Below the pieces are notes generated by a model. The model did not search any database. It was not told where the DNA came from and saw nothing but the letters and a program-made list of their open reading frames with translations. A program made the translations under genes and the position numbers. From positions 36,015-100,014 of the forward strand of contig JACMPL010000017.1 of assembly GCA_014377525.1 (NCBI GenBank): DNA of 64,000 bases, given 5' to 3'. This document shows positions 1-9,011 of the stretch, one piece after another (the stretch's first letter is position 1; each line of letters opens with the position of its first letter). This stretch comes from Candidatus Saccharimonadota bacterium. GTDB lineage: Bacteria > Patescibacteriota > Saccharimonadia > Saccharimonadales > UBA4665.

Positions 1-252
1 ATCCTCAAGTTAACCATCGCCGACGATGGAGCTTTTCTTTATAAACAAATCGGCCCGATTCCACGCAAACAAGTCGTCGGTGCTCTTAAACTTGAAAACG
101 GTCACTACTTTGTCGATGTCAACGGTCGCAATTTCCGTGTTCTACTCGCTAGTGTCACCTACTTCAAAGCAAAGCCGGGCGATCAAGTCAGCGTCAACGT
201 GCCCGAAGATGATTCTGCCGCCGAATGGGCTGCACTCGAAGCTGCTCTCTAA
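1..252 (+). CDS. C-terminal part of a hypothetical protein (5' end outside window)
   Basis: Reading frame 1 is open from the first base to a TAA at 250-252 and gives 83 residues of the C-terminus. The fragment alternates hydrophobic and polar residues (LYKQIGPIPRKQVVGALKLE) as in a beta-rich domain and ends in an acidic, alanine-rich tail. No family motif is recognised. The codon pattern looks coding, and the stop is followed by an 80-bp gap that carries the promoter of the next gene. The N-terminus is needed to assign a function. Confidence 0.7.
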   Translation: MLKLTIADDGAFLYKQIGPIPRKQVVGALKLENGHYFVDVNGRNFRVLLASVTYFKAKPGDQVSVNVPEDDSAAEWAALEAAL

Positions 253-317
253 CCTATTTTAATTCGCATTAAAACTTCATTAGAGCTTATTGTTCTCATG
301 GTTATATATTTGTTTAA

Positions 318-332
318 TGCTATAACTGTTGC
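318..332 (+). promoter_or_regulatory. Extended -10 promoter, leaderless, for the gene at 333
   Basis: TGC precedes TATAAC (321-326), an extended -10. Exactly 6 nt separate it from the ATG at 333, so the predicted transcription start is the A of the start codon. No Shine-Dalgarno sequence lies in front of the ATG. Confidence 0.6.
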
Positions 333-1013
333 ATGAACTTACACCGCGCTAGCAAACAATCCGAATGGGCTGGTGTTTCTGAAGTTGAGCGAAATTGTTG
401 GCAGCGAATTGCAGCTAAAACCAGCGGTGTCATAACGCCGGGCAATGCAGTCACAATCGGCGGGTTTGGTCTCGTCTTATCAGGACTGCGCGATATGCGA
501 AACGGTGATAAGAAATCAGGCTTCGCGAAAATAGCAGCTGGCCGTATTGCTGATCTGGTTGACGGTGCCGTTGCGCACCGTACCGGCACCAAAAGCCCAA
601 TTGGCGAGGGACTTGATGCCGCAACCGACAAAGTCGCTATGCTTCTGGCGCTACCGGTACTAGCTAGTACCGGCGAACTCCCTAGGTCGGCTGCAGCGAC
701 TCTAGCTGTGCGTGACGTAGCTTTTGCAAGTATCTCAGCCTTAGCTAAACAACGAGACCGCGAACTACATCCTAGTCTGGCTGGAAAACGAGCGACCTTC
801 GAGCAGTGGCTGGCACTGAGTTTATATGCAAGCAGTGCAATGGCTGCCGAAGCAGGCCACCCCAATACCGCACAAAGCTTATACTATCTTGGCCACATCG
901 CATTTGGAGTAATGGCAGTGGAGAGTACTACTGCGTTCAACGATTATGCGCAGCAAGCATTTCGTGCTGAAATCGCACCTATTGCTGCGGACACCATCAA
1001 CCCAAACGATTAA
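333..1013 (+). CDS. CDP-alcohol phosphatidyltransferase family protein
   Basis: This 226-residue protein carries the CDP-alcohol phosphatidyltransferase signature at 74-99: D74xxD77G78xxA81, then G91xxxD95xxxD99, with exact family spacing. The usual Arg after the alanine is His82. Family members transfer a phosphoalcohol from CDP-diacylglycerol to glycerol-3-phosphate, inositol or serine at the membrane. The aspartates bind the catalytic metal and the CDP group. Hydrophobic stretches at about 34-52 and 100-120 fit membrane helices, though the protein is less hydrophobic than typical PgsA. The acceptor alcohol cannot be told; PgsA-like is the default guess. The ATG follows an extended -10 by 6 nt. 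Confidence 0.8.
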   Translation: MNLHRASKQSEWAGVSEVERNCWQRIAAKTSGVITPGNAVTIGGFGLVLSGLRDMRNGDKKSGFAKIAAGRIADLVDGAVAHRTGTKSPIGEGLDAATDKVAMLLALPVLASTGELPRSAAATLAVRDVAFASISALAKQRDRELHPSLAGKRATFEQWLALSLYASSAMAAEAGHPNTAQSLYYLGHIAFGVMAVESTTAFNDYAQQAFRAEIAPIAADTINPND

Positions 1014-1063
1014 CGTTATTCACAATATCTTTAGACCGCAGTTATCGCTATACTAGGAAGACT

Positions 1064-2635
1064 ATGGGGCAAGCATTATATCGTAAATACCGCTCAAAAA
1101 GCTTGAGCGAAATTATTGGTCAGGAGCATATTACCAGCACTCTCGAACAAGCGCTTAAAACCGGTCGAATTTCTCATGCCTACCTGTTTACCGGGCCGCG
1201 TGGTACCGGTAAAACCAGTGTCGCTCGAATATTAGCTCATGAGATCAATAATCTACCCTATACCGATGACAGCGCGCACATGGATATCATCGAAATCGAT
1301 GCGGCCAGTAACCGGCGGATCGATGAAATCCGTGAACTACGAGAAAAAGTTTTCGTTGCGCCGACCAGCGCCAAATATAAGGTATACATTATCGATGAAG
1401 TACACATGCTTACTAAAGAGGCTTTTAACGCACTTTTAAAGACATTGGAGGAGCCGCCAGCCCACGTCGTCTTTATTTTAGCCACTACTGATTCACACAA
1501 ATTACCGGCGACCATCGTCAGTCGAACCCAACGATTTATGTTCCGACCGGTCGAGCGGTCCAAAGTGATCGAACATCTTAAAGTGATCGCCAAAGGCGAG
1601 GGAATTACGGTGAGTAACGAGGCGCTCGAACTGCTAGCCGAACACGGCGAGGGCAGTTTCAGAGATAGCATCAGCTTACTCGACCAAGCAGCCAATAAGG
1701 ACGGCAAGCTCGAGCTCAGTGACGCCCAGCAACTGCTTGGCATACCGGCGCCAAGCGCTATTACAGCGCTGCTGGCAGGGCTGAGCGGAGCTACCGTGGC
1801 TCATGTTGTGAATCAGCTAACAAGTTTGTATGATCAAGGTTACCAGCCGTCGGCCATTGCTAAGCAAATAAGCAGTGAACTACGTTTACAAGTCGTTCAA
1901 AATAAGTTGCAACTACCGGTTGATACGGTGATGCGCCTACTGAGCGACTGTATTGATGTACCGTCGTCGTACGACCCGGAACGCTACTTGGAGATTACCC
2001 TGCTGCGGGCGATTTCGATCGATGGGCCGGCACCCATACAGCGGGCTACGCCGGTGGTAGTAGTGCCGATTCCAGACTCTGCGCCCGCGCCCGCCGCCGT
2101 AATTACCGTTACCGCAGAGCCGGATGTCGAAGTTCCCGTAAAGCCCTCCACACTGGGAGTGGTACCCATGGCGCCCAAGCCAGCAAAAAATAGCGATGCA
2201 CAAGTGCGCAAATCAGACGAGCAGCCGATTTCTATCGCAGCGCCGGAATCAGTTGCAGTAACGCCCACTGAGGCGGCCGGAAATACTGTCGACGAATCAT
2301 TGTGGCCGCAAATTCTTGGCTCGCTTAAGCAAAAATATAACACGCTATACGGCGTCGTACGAATGGCGGAACCGACTTTTAGTGACAATAAACTGCAATT
2401 AGCTTTTACATTCGCTTTTCACCAGAAACGTATTAACGATGCCAAGAACAAAAAGATTATTGCCGATATCATCGAGGATTTGTCTGGACAATCGATACAA
2501 ATCGAGGCAATTTACAGTAAAGAAGCCATTCCAAAAACCGTAACTGCTATCGCGCCAACGGCTAAAGGGACACCGGCAAACCCAGACGATATCGCCGCAG
2601 TTAACAACATATTCGGCGGCGGAGAAATGATATGA
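1064..2635 (+). CDS. dnaX: DNA polymerase III subunit gamma/tau (clamp-loader ATPase)
   Basis: This is the clamp-loader ATPase that helps load the sliding clamp onto primed DNA; 523 residues. Walker A is at 44-52 (GPRGTGKTS), DEVH Walker B at 111-114, followed by the LLKTLEEPP helix and the sensor-1 ATTD motif. A low-complexity Pro/Ala/Val linker at about 325-405 leads to a C-terminal tau-like domain. The four-cysteine zinc module normally found between Walker A and B is missing: residues 60-80 hold no cysteine. A TATACT box at 1049-1054 lies 9 nt before the ATG, so the mRNA is probably leaderless. It heads a replication/repair cluster with dnaB, ybaB and recR. Confidence 0.95.
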   Translation: MGQALYRKYRSKSLSEIIGQEHITSTLEQALKTGRISHAYLFTGPRGTGKTSVARILAHEINNLPYTDDSAHMDIIEIDAASNRRIDEIRELREKVFVAPTSAKYKVYIIDEVHMLTKEAFNALLKTLEEPPAHVVFILATTDSHKLPATIVSRTQRFMFRPVERSKVIEHLKVIAKGEGITVSNEALELLAEHGEGSFRDSISLLDQAANKDGKLELSDAQQLLGIPAPSAITALLAGLSGATVAHVVNQLTSLYDQGYQPSAIAKQISSELRLQVVQNKLQLPVDTVMRLLSDCIDVPSSYDPERYLEITLLRAISIDGPAPIQRATPVVVVPIPDSAPAPAAVITVTAEPDVEVPVKPSTLGVVPMAPKPAKNSDAQVRKSDEQPISIAAPESVAVTPTEAAGNTVDESLWPQILGSLKQKYNTLYGVVRMAEPTFSDNKLQLAFTFAFHQKRINDAKNKKIIADIIEDLSGQSIQIEAIYSKEAIPKTVTAIAPTAKGTPANPDDIAAVNNIFGGGEMI

Positions 2636-2659
2636 CGTACCTAATCGCAAAACATACGC

Positions 2660-2665
2660 TACAAT
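2660..2665 (+). promoter_or_regulatory. -10 box that decides the dnaB start
   Basis: TACAAT ends directly against an in-frame GTG (2666) and lies 9 nt before an in-frame ATG (2675). A -10 hexamer cannot precede a start codon with no gap, so the ATG at 2675 is the better start. The transcript would be leaderless or nearly so. Confidence 0.5.
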
Positions 2666-2674
2666 GTGAATATC

Positions 2675-4069
2675 ATGAATTATAAGAAGCGGGAACCTCT
2701 TAAAAAGCCGGTACTATCGGGCCCACCACCTCAGAACACCGAGGCCGAAGCGTCGCTACTTGGCGCCATATTGATTGATACCGATGCGATCGTCAAAATC
2801 GCTGATAGTATTCAACCGAGTGATTTCTACGATGCTAAGCATGCCAAAATTTATGAAGCAATTTCAGCGCTATACGAGCGCCGCGATGCAATCGACGTAC
2901 TAACATTATCTGACCGGCTCAAAAACGACGGGTACCTCGATATGATCGGTGGACCAGCCTATTTAACGGAACTAACAAATTTCGTGCCGACTGCCTCGCA
3001 TGTCGAACAGTACGCCGAGATCGTTGCCGAAAAAGCCCTTCGTCGCCGAATGATAACTGCCTCGCAGGAGATTGTTAGCCTCGGCTACGACGAGTCCAAA
3101 CAGCTCAAAGAGCTGATCGAAGAAGCTGAAACGACGCTATTTCAGGTCAGCCAACAACATGTCAAACAATCGGTGGTTAGCTTAGAAACCATTCTAACCG
3201 AAAGTTTTGAGCGTCTTGACGATTTACATAAGGACAAGAAACAAACGCGGGGCATCCCGACCGGTTACAAGGACCTCGATAATATGTTGGCCGGGTTCCA
3301 GCGGTCCGATTTGATTATTCTCGCCGCTCGCCCATCGATGGGCAAGACAGCTCTGGCGCTCAATTTTGCACACAACGTGGCAGTCAGTGCCAAAGAACCA
3401 GTATTGATGTTCAGCCTGGAAATGAGCAAAGAACAACTGGTTGACCGCTTGTTATCGATGGAGTCCGGCGTTGATGCCTGGGCGCTTCGCACCGGTAACC
3501 TAACTGACAGTGATTTCGAGAAAATCGGCCATGCCATGGGAACGTTATCGGAAGCTAAAATGTATATCGATGATACGCCGGGCATTACGGTCAGTGATAT
3601 GCGCACTAAAGCCCGCCGCGAGGCACATAATCAGCCGCTCGGCTTGATTGTCGTTGATTACTTACAACTGATGAGTGGCGGCGGTAAATTTGCGAATGAA
3701 GGCAACCGCGTGCAGGAAATCTCAGAAATTTCGCGTGGCCTCAAAGGCATCGCCCGCGAGCTAAATGTACCGGTGCTTGCGCTGAGCCAGCTAAGCCGTT
3801 CGGTTGAGAACCGCACGCCACAAATTCCGCAACTGGCTGATCTCCGCGAATCCGGTTCGATTGAGCAGGACGCTGATGTGGTTGCCTTTATTTACCGAGA
3901 AGAATACTACAATCCAGAGACTGACCGCAAGAAAATTACTGATATTCTGATCAAGAAGCATCGTAACGGGCCGACCGGTGGCGTCGAGCTATACTTTGAC
4001 AACGAAAAACAGCGTTTCCGGTCGCTTGATACGCATCGGGGCGGCAGCGGTGACCCGTTTGATAACTAG
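2675..4069 (+). CDS. dnaB: Replicative DNA helicase DnaB
   Basis: Hexameric 5'-3' helicase that unwinds DNA at the replication fork. From the ATG at 2675 it has 464 residues, a normal family length. The N-terminal collar domain (PPQNTEAEASLLGAIL) is followed by a RecA-like ATPase domain. Walker A (RPSMGKTA) is at about 217-225, Walker B is in LIVVDYLQLM, and the C-terminal Gln/Arg motifs lie in LSQLSRSVENR and DLRESGSIEQDADVV. Its place 39 bp after dnaX fits a replication cluster. An alternative GTG at 2666 would add three residues but sits directly on the -10 box. Confidence 0.96.
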   Translation: MNYKKREPLKKPVLSGPPPQNTEAEASLLGAILIDTDAIVKIADSIQPSDFYDAKHAKIYEAISALYERRDAIDVLTLSDRLKNDGYLDMIGGPAYLTELTNFVPTASHVEQYAEIVAEKALRRRMITASQEIVSLGYDESKQLKELIEEAETTLFQVSQQHVKQSVVSLETILTESFERLDDLHKDKKQTRGIPTGYKDLDNMLAGFQRSDLIILAARPSMGKTALALNFAHNVAVSAKEPVLMFSLEMSKEQLVDRLLSMESGVDAWALRTGNLTDSDFEKIGHAMGTLSEAKMYIDDTPGITVSDMRTKARREAHNQPLGLIVVDYLQLMSGGGKFANEGNRVQEISEISRGLKGIARELNVPVLALSQLSRSVENRTPQIPQLADLRESGSIEQDADVVAFIYREEYYNPETDRKKITDILIKKHRNGPTGGVELYFDNEKQRFRSLDTHRGGSGDPFDN

Positions 4070-4191
4070 ACGACCATCAGGCGATCTTTACACGACGCTC
4101 AAACGATACTCTAAACTACAGGCTAGCCCGCTACGATTAGCAGCCAAGGGCTGAGTTTGGCATTTCGGATGTCCGCGCTATAATACCACCA

Positions 4192-5388
4192 GTGAAAAAA
4201 ATAAATATCCGCCAATTATTCGTGTCGTATTGGCGGCCAGCACTCATTATCAAAATTGGCGTTATTATCGCAGCCGGTCTCATGCTCTACCGGCTCGGTT
4301 CGCTAACAGGTGGACTGTCGGCCGGAGAGCAACTAGTCGGCCGTATGACGCTCGGTTGGCACGGTCTCTACGCCGACCCGTTTTATTTGCCACTCAAGAT
4401 AGTGCGATCGGTCATCTTCTTTGGTTTTAACCACCATGGTCAAACTATCATCCGGCTTGCGAACGTTATCGTGGGTCTTATTACTATTGGAGCCTTTATT
4501 GGCCTTATAAAGAAATGGCATGGCAATCGGATCGCGTTACTGGCCGGGGTTTTATTCGCAACGACTACCTGGGTGTTGCAAGTCAGTCGGATCGCTAGTT
4601 ACGATGTCGTCTACCTGGCGGCGCTACCATTGCTTTTACTGTCGCAGGCCCTGATTCATAAATCGACGAAGCCAGGGCGTTATATTTACGTCGCCGTCCT
4701 AGTGTGGGGTAGTTTGTTGTATGTTCCCGGTATGGTTTGGTTTATCGGACTGGCGCTGTTTTGGGAACGCCGAAATATTTTGGCAGCTTGGAGAGCGCAG
4801 CGGCTGTGGTGGCATAAAGCATTGCTGGGCGCTGCGAGTCTGTGGTGGCTTCCGCTTTTACTAATTCACTTACTCAGGTCATCTAGTAATGCCGCGACAT
4901 GGCTTGGATTACCGTCAAAACTAGCTGACGCACCGGCGATCTTACACGCTACTTTGGCCGTACCATACCAGTTATTCGTCCGGGGTCCATTAGACCCGAC
5001 ACTGTGGCTCAGCCGATTGCCATTACTCGATATCGGATCGTTGGCGCTTCTGATTGTCGGCGCGTTCTTTTATTTAAGACATTTCCGGTCTACCCGTACG
5101 CAAATTTTAGCGAGTTACGCGGTTTTGGGCGCCGTCCTAATCGGGCTTGGAGGGGCTGTCAGCTTAAGTTTAGTCGTACCACTACTATTTATTGCAGCGG
5201 CAACTGGCATAGCCGTCTTACTACATGACTGGCTTAAGACGTTCCCGGTTAACCCGATTGCTCGTAATTTCGGGGTAGTGCTGATTGCCTTACTAGTGCT
5301 TGCCAGTGGCTACTACAATCTCGATCGTTACTTTGTGGCCTGGCCAAATAGTACGCAGACGCAAGCTGTTTTTCGTTTGAAGCCCTAG
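4192..5388 (+). CDS. Polytopic membrane protein, probable GT-C-type glycosyltransferase
   Basis: This 398-residue protein has about ten hydrophobic segments and only short loops. Its layout (first helix, short extracytoplasmic loop, then paired helices) recalls the ArnT/PMT-type GT-C glycosyltransferases, which move sugars from lipid carriers on the outer face of the membrane. It lacks a clear acidic DE motif in the first loop, having GLSAGEQ instead, and is shorter than most GT-C enzymes, so the enzymatic assignment is weak. The start is GTG, placed 7 nt after a TATAAT box at 4179-4184. The 122 bp between it and dnaB hold nothing else I recognise. Confidence 0.55.
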   Translation: MKKINIRQLFVSYWRPALIIKIGVIIAAGLMLYRLGSLTGGLSAGEQLVGRMTLGWHGLYADPFYLPLKIVRSVIFFGFNHHGQTIIRLANVIVGLITIGAFIGLIKKWHGNRIALLAGVLFATTTWVLQVSRIASYDVVYLAALPLLLLSQALIHKSTKPGRYIYVAVLVWGSLLYVPGMVWFIGLALFWERRNILAAWRAQRLWWHKALLGAASLWWLPLLLIHLLRSSSNAATWLGLPSKLADAPAILHATLAVPYQLFVRGPLDPTLWLSRLPLLDIGSLALLIVGAFFYLRHFRSTRTQILASYAVLGAVLIGLGGAVSLSLVVPLLFIAAATGIAVLLHDWLKTFPVNPIARNFGVVLIALLVLASGYYNLDRYFVAWPNSTQTQAVFRLKP

Positions 5389-5431
5389 CTTTGCTACAAT
5401 ATAAGTATTCCAACACATAAGGAGACCAACC

Positions 5432-5725
5432 ATGAGCCGATTTGACCAAGCTAAGATGTTAATGCGCGTAAAGAAAATTCAAAAAGAACTCCAGAAGCAA
5501 ATTATTACTGTCGAGAAGGGTGATGGTGCCGTCAAGGTAGAAATTACTGGCGAACAAAAACTTAAGCGAGTTCATATCGATCCTAAAGCCGTCGACCTCG
5601 ATGATATCGGTGAGCTAGAGCGTTGGATCGAAGACGCCGTTAAGGAAGCTATCGGCGAAAGCCAGCGAATTGCCGCCGAGAAGATGCAACCGATGATGGG
5701 CGCTCTGGGTGGCCTCGGTCTTTAA
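5432..5725 (+). CDS. YbaB/EbfC family nucleoid-associated protein
   Basis: Small DNA-binding protein (97 residues) of the family commonly encoded between dnaX and recR. Features seen are the N-terminal coiled helix with repeated Lys/Gln, the central VEITGEQKLKRVHIDP strand pair and a C-terminal helix ending in a Met/Gly-rich tail. Unlike many neighbours it has a real leader: TACAAT at 5395-5400 and an AAGGAG Shine-Dalgarno at 5419-5424, 7 nt before the ATG. The family binds DNA as a dimer and often acts alongside RecR. Confidence 0.92.
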   Translation: MSRFDQAKMLMRVKKIQKELQKQIITVEKGDGAVKVEITGEQKLKRVHIDPKAVDLDDIGELERWIEDAVKEAIGESQRIAAEKMQPMMGALGGLGL

Positions 5726-5924
5726 ATCATTTTCACGGGTTAGTTACCGTAAGAAGCGAGTCTGTGCAATCGTGTACGTACTAGCGGTGGTTGCGCTAAG
5801 CCTGCGTCTACAATCATCCGGTTTCCCAAGCTATGCAAAAGTTATTTTGATCGTGGGACTCATACTGTCGAGCGCCCTACTGAACGCTAACTTATTTTTT
5901 GACAAAAAGTCACACCGTTCATGA
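5709..5924 (+). CDS. Small two-helix membrane protein, unknown function
   Basis: 71 residues from a GTG that overlaps the end of ybaB by 17 nt; the stop overlaps the recR start by 4 nt. A basic N-terminus (RVSYRKKR) precedes two predicted membrane helices (about 17-34 and 43-63) and a charged tail, giving a small hairpin membrane protein. The tight double overlap suggests a translationally coupled part of the ybaB-recR operon, but no family is recognised and downstream in-frame starts are possible. Confidence 0.5.
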   Translation: MASVFKSFSRVSYRKKRVCAIVYVLAVVALSLRLQSSGFPSYAKVILIVGLILSSALLNANLFFDKKSHRS

Positions 5925-6526
5925 ATATATTACCGCCAGCTCTCACTGATGTCATAGACGCCCTGGGTGCATTACCGGGTGTTGGGCCGCGCACGGCCGA
6001 GCGCTACGCCTACTACTTAGTGCGGCGCGATCCGTCATTATCGAGCGAACTTGCCGCCGCCTTGCAAAATTTACACAGCGGCATCGGTGTTTGCCAAAAA
6101 ACATTCGCGTTAATTCCAGCCGACCAAACATTATCGGACCTCTACACTGACCCGCGGCGCGATAAAACAACGGTTGCGGTGGTCGCCGAACCGTTCGACA
6201 TCATGGCACTCGAAAAAACCGGTCAATTCAACGGCACCTACCATGTACTGGGCGGCCTAATTTCGCCAATCGATGGCATTAGCCCGGAGCAGCTCCGAAT
6301 TGCGCAGCTGACCAATCGAATCGACGAGGACGGCGTCGTGGAAATCATTTTAGCAACTAATGCTAGTGTCGAAGGCGAATCGACCGCACTATATATTCAG
6401 CAACAGATTGGCGACCGGTCAGTCAAAATTAGCCGGTTAGCTCGTGGCATACCGATCGGCCTTGATCTGGAGTATGCCGACCAAATAACATTGGGTCGAG
6501 CCCTAGTAGGTCGCCAGACCTTGTAA
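5921..6526 (+). CDS. recR: Recombination mediator RecR, zinc-finger cysteines lost
   Basis: RecR works with RecF/RecO to load RecA on gapped DNA. The 201-residue length is normal. The N-terminal helix-hairpin-helix (ALGALPGVGPRTAERYAYYL) and the Toprim domain (VVAEPFDIMALE, then the YHVLGGLISPIDG block) are clear. The zinc finger that normally has four cysteines between these domains is degenerate: only Cys58 remains, followed by a polar loop with no partner. The fold there must be stabilised in another way. The ATG overlaps the stop of the preceding small membrane gene. Confidence 0.94.
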   Translation: MNILPPALTDVIDALGALPGVGPRTAERYAYYLVRRDPSLSSELAAALQNLHSGIGVCQKTFALIPADQTLSDLYTDPRRDKTTVAVVAEPFDIMALEKTGQFNGTYHVLGGLISPIDGISPEQLRIAQLTNRIDEDGVVEIILATNASVEGESTALYIQQQIGDRSVKISRLARGIPIGLDLEYADQITLGRALVGRQTL

Positions 6527-6567
6527 TTTAATGGCCAAATAGCCAGTGTACCCGTACAATATAGACA

Positions 6568-7617
6568 ATGTACGAAAATATATCTGCCATCGATGCTCTC
6601 GTCAAAGCAGCCAAACGTATCCTATTAATCCAAGCCGATAATCCGGATGGCGATAGTCTTGGTAGCAGCCTGGCCCTTGAGCATATTCTGTCCAAGATGG
6701 GCAAGGATGTTTACCTGTACTGCGGCGTCGATATTCCGGGCTACCTCAAATACGTACCTGGCTTCGACCGCGTCAACCAAGATTTTCCGACCAGCTTTGA
6801 CCTAAGCATCATTGTTGACGCCTCGACGATGACCTTACTCGAAAAAATTCATGACGGGGGATACCATACTAAACTTGCCACTAAACCGTGTATCGTGCTC
6901 GATCATCATGCAGTCGTCGAACGGCCAATCCATTACGCCACCGAAAGTATCATAGACTCATCACGGGCATCGGCCGGTGAACTTATTTACTTGCTAGCCA
7001 AAGAACTTACTTGGCAAATGCCAATCGAGGCGCTGGACGCTATTACCGTTTCAATCTTGGGCGATACGCAAGGGCTGTCCAATCAACTGACAACCGCTAC
7101 GACCTATCAGGTAATGAGCGAAATGGTTGCGGCCGGTGTCAATCGGCCAAAAATTGAAGAAGCTCGCCGCGAACTCAGTAAAATGCCGATGTCAATCTTG
7201 CAGTATAAAGGACGGCTGTTAGCTCGAACCGAGTTTTTCCACGATGGCACGATCGCGACGAATACGGTGCCACAGCAAGAAATTACCACGTTTAGTCCGC
7301 TGTACAATCCTGGGCCGCTCGTCCAATTCGATATGCTGCAAACGATCGGCGTCAAAATTGCCATCGTCTTTAAGTCGTACGATGACGGCAAAATCACCGC
7401 TGCAATCCGCTGCAACGCCGGTTACGGTGTCGGCGGTATACTTGCCGAAAAATTTGGTGGCGGCGGCCATGCTTTTGCCGCCGGATTCAAGACGATCGAT
7501 GGCCGACCGTTCAACGTAATCAAATCAGAATGTATCGCTTACGCCAGTCAATTACTTAGCAACCTAACGCAGGCACCTATCGATGAAACTCCACAATACG
7601 CTTACTCGACAAATTGA
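6568..7617 (+). CDS. DHH/DHHA1 phosphoesterase, NrnA-like
   Basis: 349 residues with the two-domain DHH architecture. Metal-binding motifs are NPDGDSLGS near residue 25, IIVDAS near 90 and LDHHAV (the DHH motif) near 112-117; the C-terminal DHHA1 domain ends in the glycine-rich GGGGHAFAAGF. NrnA-type enzymes degrade nanoRNA and pAp, or cyclic-dinucleotide products, in the cytosol. The size excludes full-length RecJ. TACAAT at 6555-6560 lies 7 nt before the ATG, so the mRNA is probably leaderless. Its 3' end overlaps cysS by 35 nt. Confidence 0.88.
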   Translation: MYENISAIDALVKAAKRILLIQADNPDGDSLGSSLALEHILSKMGKDVYLYCGVDIPGYLKYVPGFDRVNQDFPTSFDLSIIVDASTMTLLEKIHDGGYHTKLATKPCIVLDHHAVVERPIHYATESIIDSSRASAGELIYLLAKELTWQMPIEALDAITVSILGDTQGLSNQLTTATTYQVMSEMVAAGVNRPKIEEARRELSKMPMSILQYKGRLLARTEFFHDGTIATNTVPQQEITTFSPLYNPGPLVQFDMLQTIGVKIAIVFKSYDDGKITAAIRCNAGYGVGGILAEKFGGGGHAFAAGFKTIDGRPFNVIKSECIAYASQLLSNLTQAPIDETPQYAYSTN

Positions 7618-8989
7618 TGAAATAATTCCAATCACTCCCGGAAAACTTGGCGTGTACACCTGCGGTCCGACCGTCTATGACTATGCCCATATCGGCCATT
7701 GGTTCAATTACGTTCGCATGGATACGCTCGTCCGCGCCCTTCGCTACGAAGGTAACGAAGTGACATGGGTCATGAACATCACTGATGTTGGCCATCTGGT
7801 TAGTGACAGTGACGACGGTGAAGATAAACTCGAAAAGGGCGCCAAGCGTGAGGGCAAAACCGCCTGGCAGGTTGCCGAATTTTATACGGCTGATTTTATC
7901 GCTTGCATGAAACTCCTGGCAATCACTAAACCAGACCATATCACCAAAGCAACCGATCATATTACCGAACAGATTGCGCTGGTTGAATTGCTTGAGGCCA
8001 AAGGCTACACCTACGTCATTAGCGACGGCGTCTACTATGACACCAGTAAATTTGAAGGCTACGCTAGTTTTGCCCGGCTTGATCTCGAAGAGCAACAAGC
8101 AGGTGCCCGTGTCAGTTTTAACCCAGAAAAACGTAATGGTAGCGATTTTGCAGTATGGAAGTTTTCTCCGGACGGCGCCACTAGAGATATGGAGTGGGAC
8201 AGCCCCTGGGGCAGGGGATTTCCCGGTTGGCACATTGAATGCTCGGCCATGAGCATGAAGTACCTTGGCGATACTTTGGACATTCATACCGGAGGTATCG
8301 ATCACGTGCCAATCCACCACACCAATGAAATTGCCCAGAGCGAAGCCGCTACCGGAAAAAGATTTGCAAACTACTGGATGCATAGTAACCACGTTATGGT
8401 AGAGGGTGAAAAAATTTCTAAATCGCTCGGTAACGGTGTGCGTCTCCAAGAAATTATTGAGCGGGGAATCACGCCAGCTGCTGTCCGGTTGCATGTGCTG
8501 GAATCTCAATACCATGGCCAGTCAAAGTTTAGCTGGGATGGACTGGTGGCAGCTCAGAACCGGCTGCGTGATTTGCAGGCGATGGCTGTTCTGCGCTACC
8601 AAGCACGGCCGATCACCCACGATACCGCGACGTTTGCCTTGCGCGACGTCCCGATCGAACTGATGCGGGCCGTAGCCGAAGATCTTAATACCCCAGCAGC
8701 TTTGGCGTTTCTCAGTGGTGTTAGTACGCAGTTACAGTCTGTACTAATTGAAGATGACATGGTTGACCATTTTGAGGCCATGCTCGCTGGTATCGATGCG
8801 CTACTTGGACTTGGGCTCGGTGAAACGCCGGACATTACAGCTAGCCAAAAAGAATTACTGATCCAGCGGACAAATGCTCGCAGCGCAAAAGATTGGGCGG
8901 CTTCCGACCATATACGCGACCAGTTGACGGCTCACGATATCGGGGTACGTGACACCAGTGATGGTCCGATTTGGTTCCGGCTCGTTTAG
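7583..8989 (+). CDS. cysS: Cysteinyl-tRNA synthetase
   Basis: Class I aminoacyl-tRNA synthetase that charges tRNA-Cys; 468 residues, the usual length. The zinc and substrate cysteine is C27 in YTCGPTVYD, the HIGH motif is at 36-39, further zinc ligands lie in WHIECS and the HHTNE block, and the KMSKS loop is KISKS at 277-281. The DALR-type anticodon region follows. The start lies inside the 3' end of the DHH gene (35-nt overlap), implying translational coupling. It ends 22 bp from a convergent gene with no obvious terminator between them. Confidence 0.97.
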   Translation: MKLHNTLTRQIDEIIPITPGKLGVYTCGPTVYDYAHIGHWFNYVRMDTLVRALRYEGNEVTWVMNITDVGHLVSDSDDGEDKLEKGAKREGKTAWQVAEFYTADFIACMKLLAITKPDHITKATDHITEQIALVELLEAKGYTYVISDGVYYDTSKFEGYASFARLDLEEQQAGARVSFNPEKRNGSDFAVWKFSPDGATRDMEWDSPWGRGFPGWHIECSAMSMKYLGDTLDIHTGGIDHVPIHHTNEIAQSEAATGKRFANYWMHSNHVMVEGEKISKSLGNGVRLQEIIERGITPAAVRLHVLESQYHGQSKFSWDGLVAAQNRLRDLQAMAVLRYQARPITHDTATFALRDVPIELMRAVAEDLNTPAALAFLSGVSTQLQSVLIEDDMVDHFEAMLAGIDALLGLGLGETPDITASQKELLIQRTNARSAKDWAASDHIRDQLTAHDIGVRDTSDGPIWFRLV

Positions 8990-9011
8990 GAATTGGTACC
9001 GCTACTGGTAG

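Noticed and set aside
26..262. 78-codon plus-strand ORF at the window start
   Set aside because: Frame 1 of the same bases is open from base 1 to 252 and has far better protein composition, so this is an out-of-frame shadow.
320..865. 181-codon minus-strand ORF opposite the CDP-alcohol phosphatidyltransferase
   Set aside because: Ser/Ala/Arg-rich composition is typical of an antisense shadow; the plus strand has the exact family motif.
7577..8515. 312-codon ORF antisense to cysS
   Set aside because: It mirrors a fully conserved cysteinyl-tRNA synthetase, its residues show no domain pattern, and no promoter or ribosome-binding site serves it.
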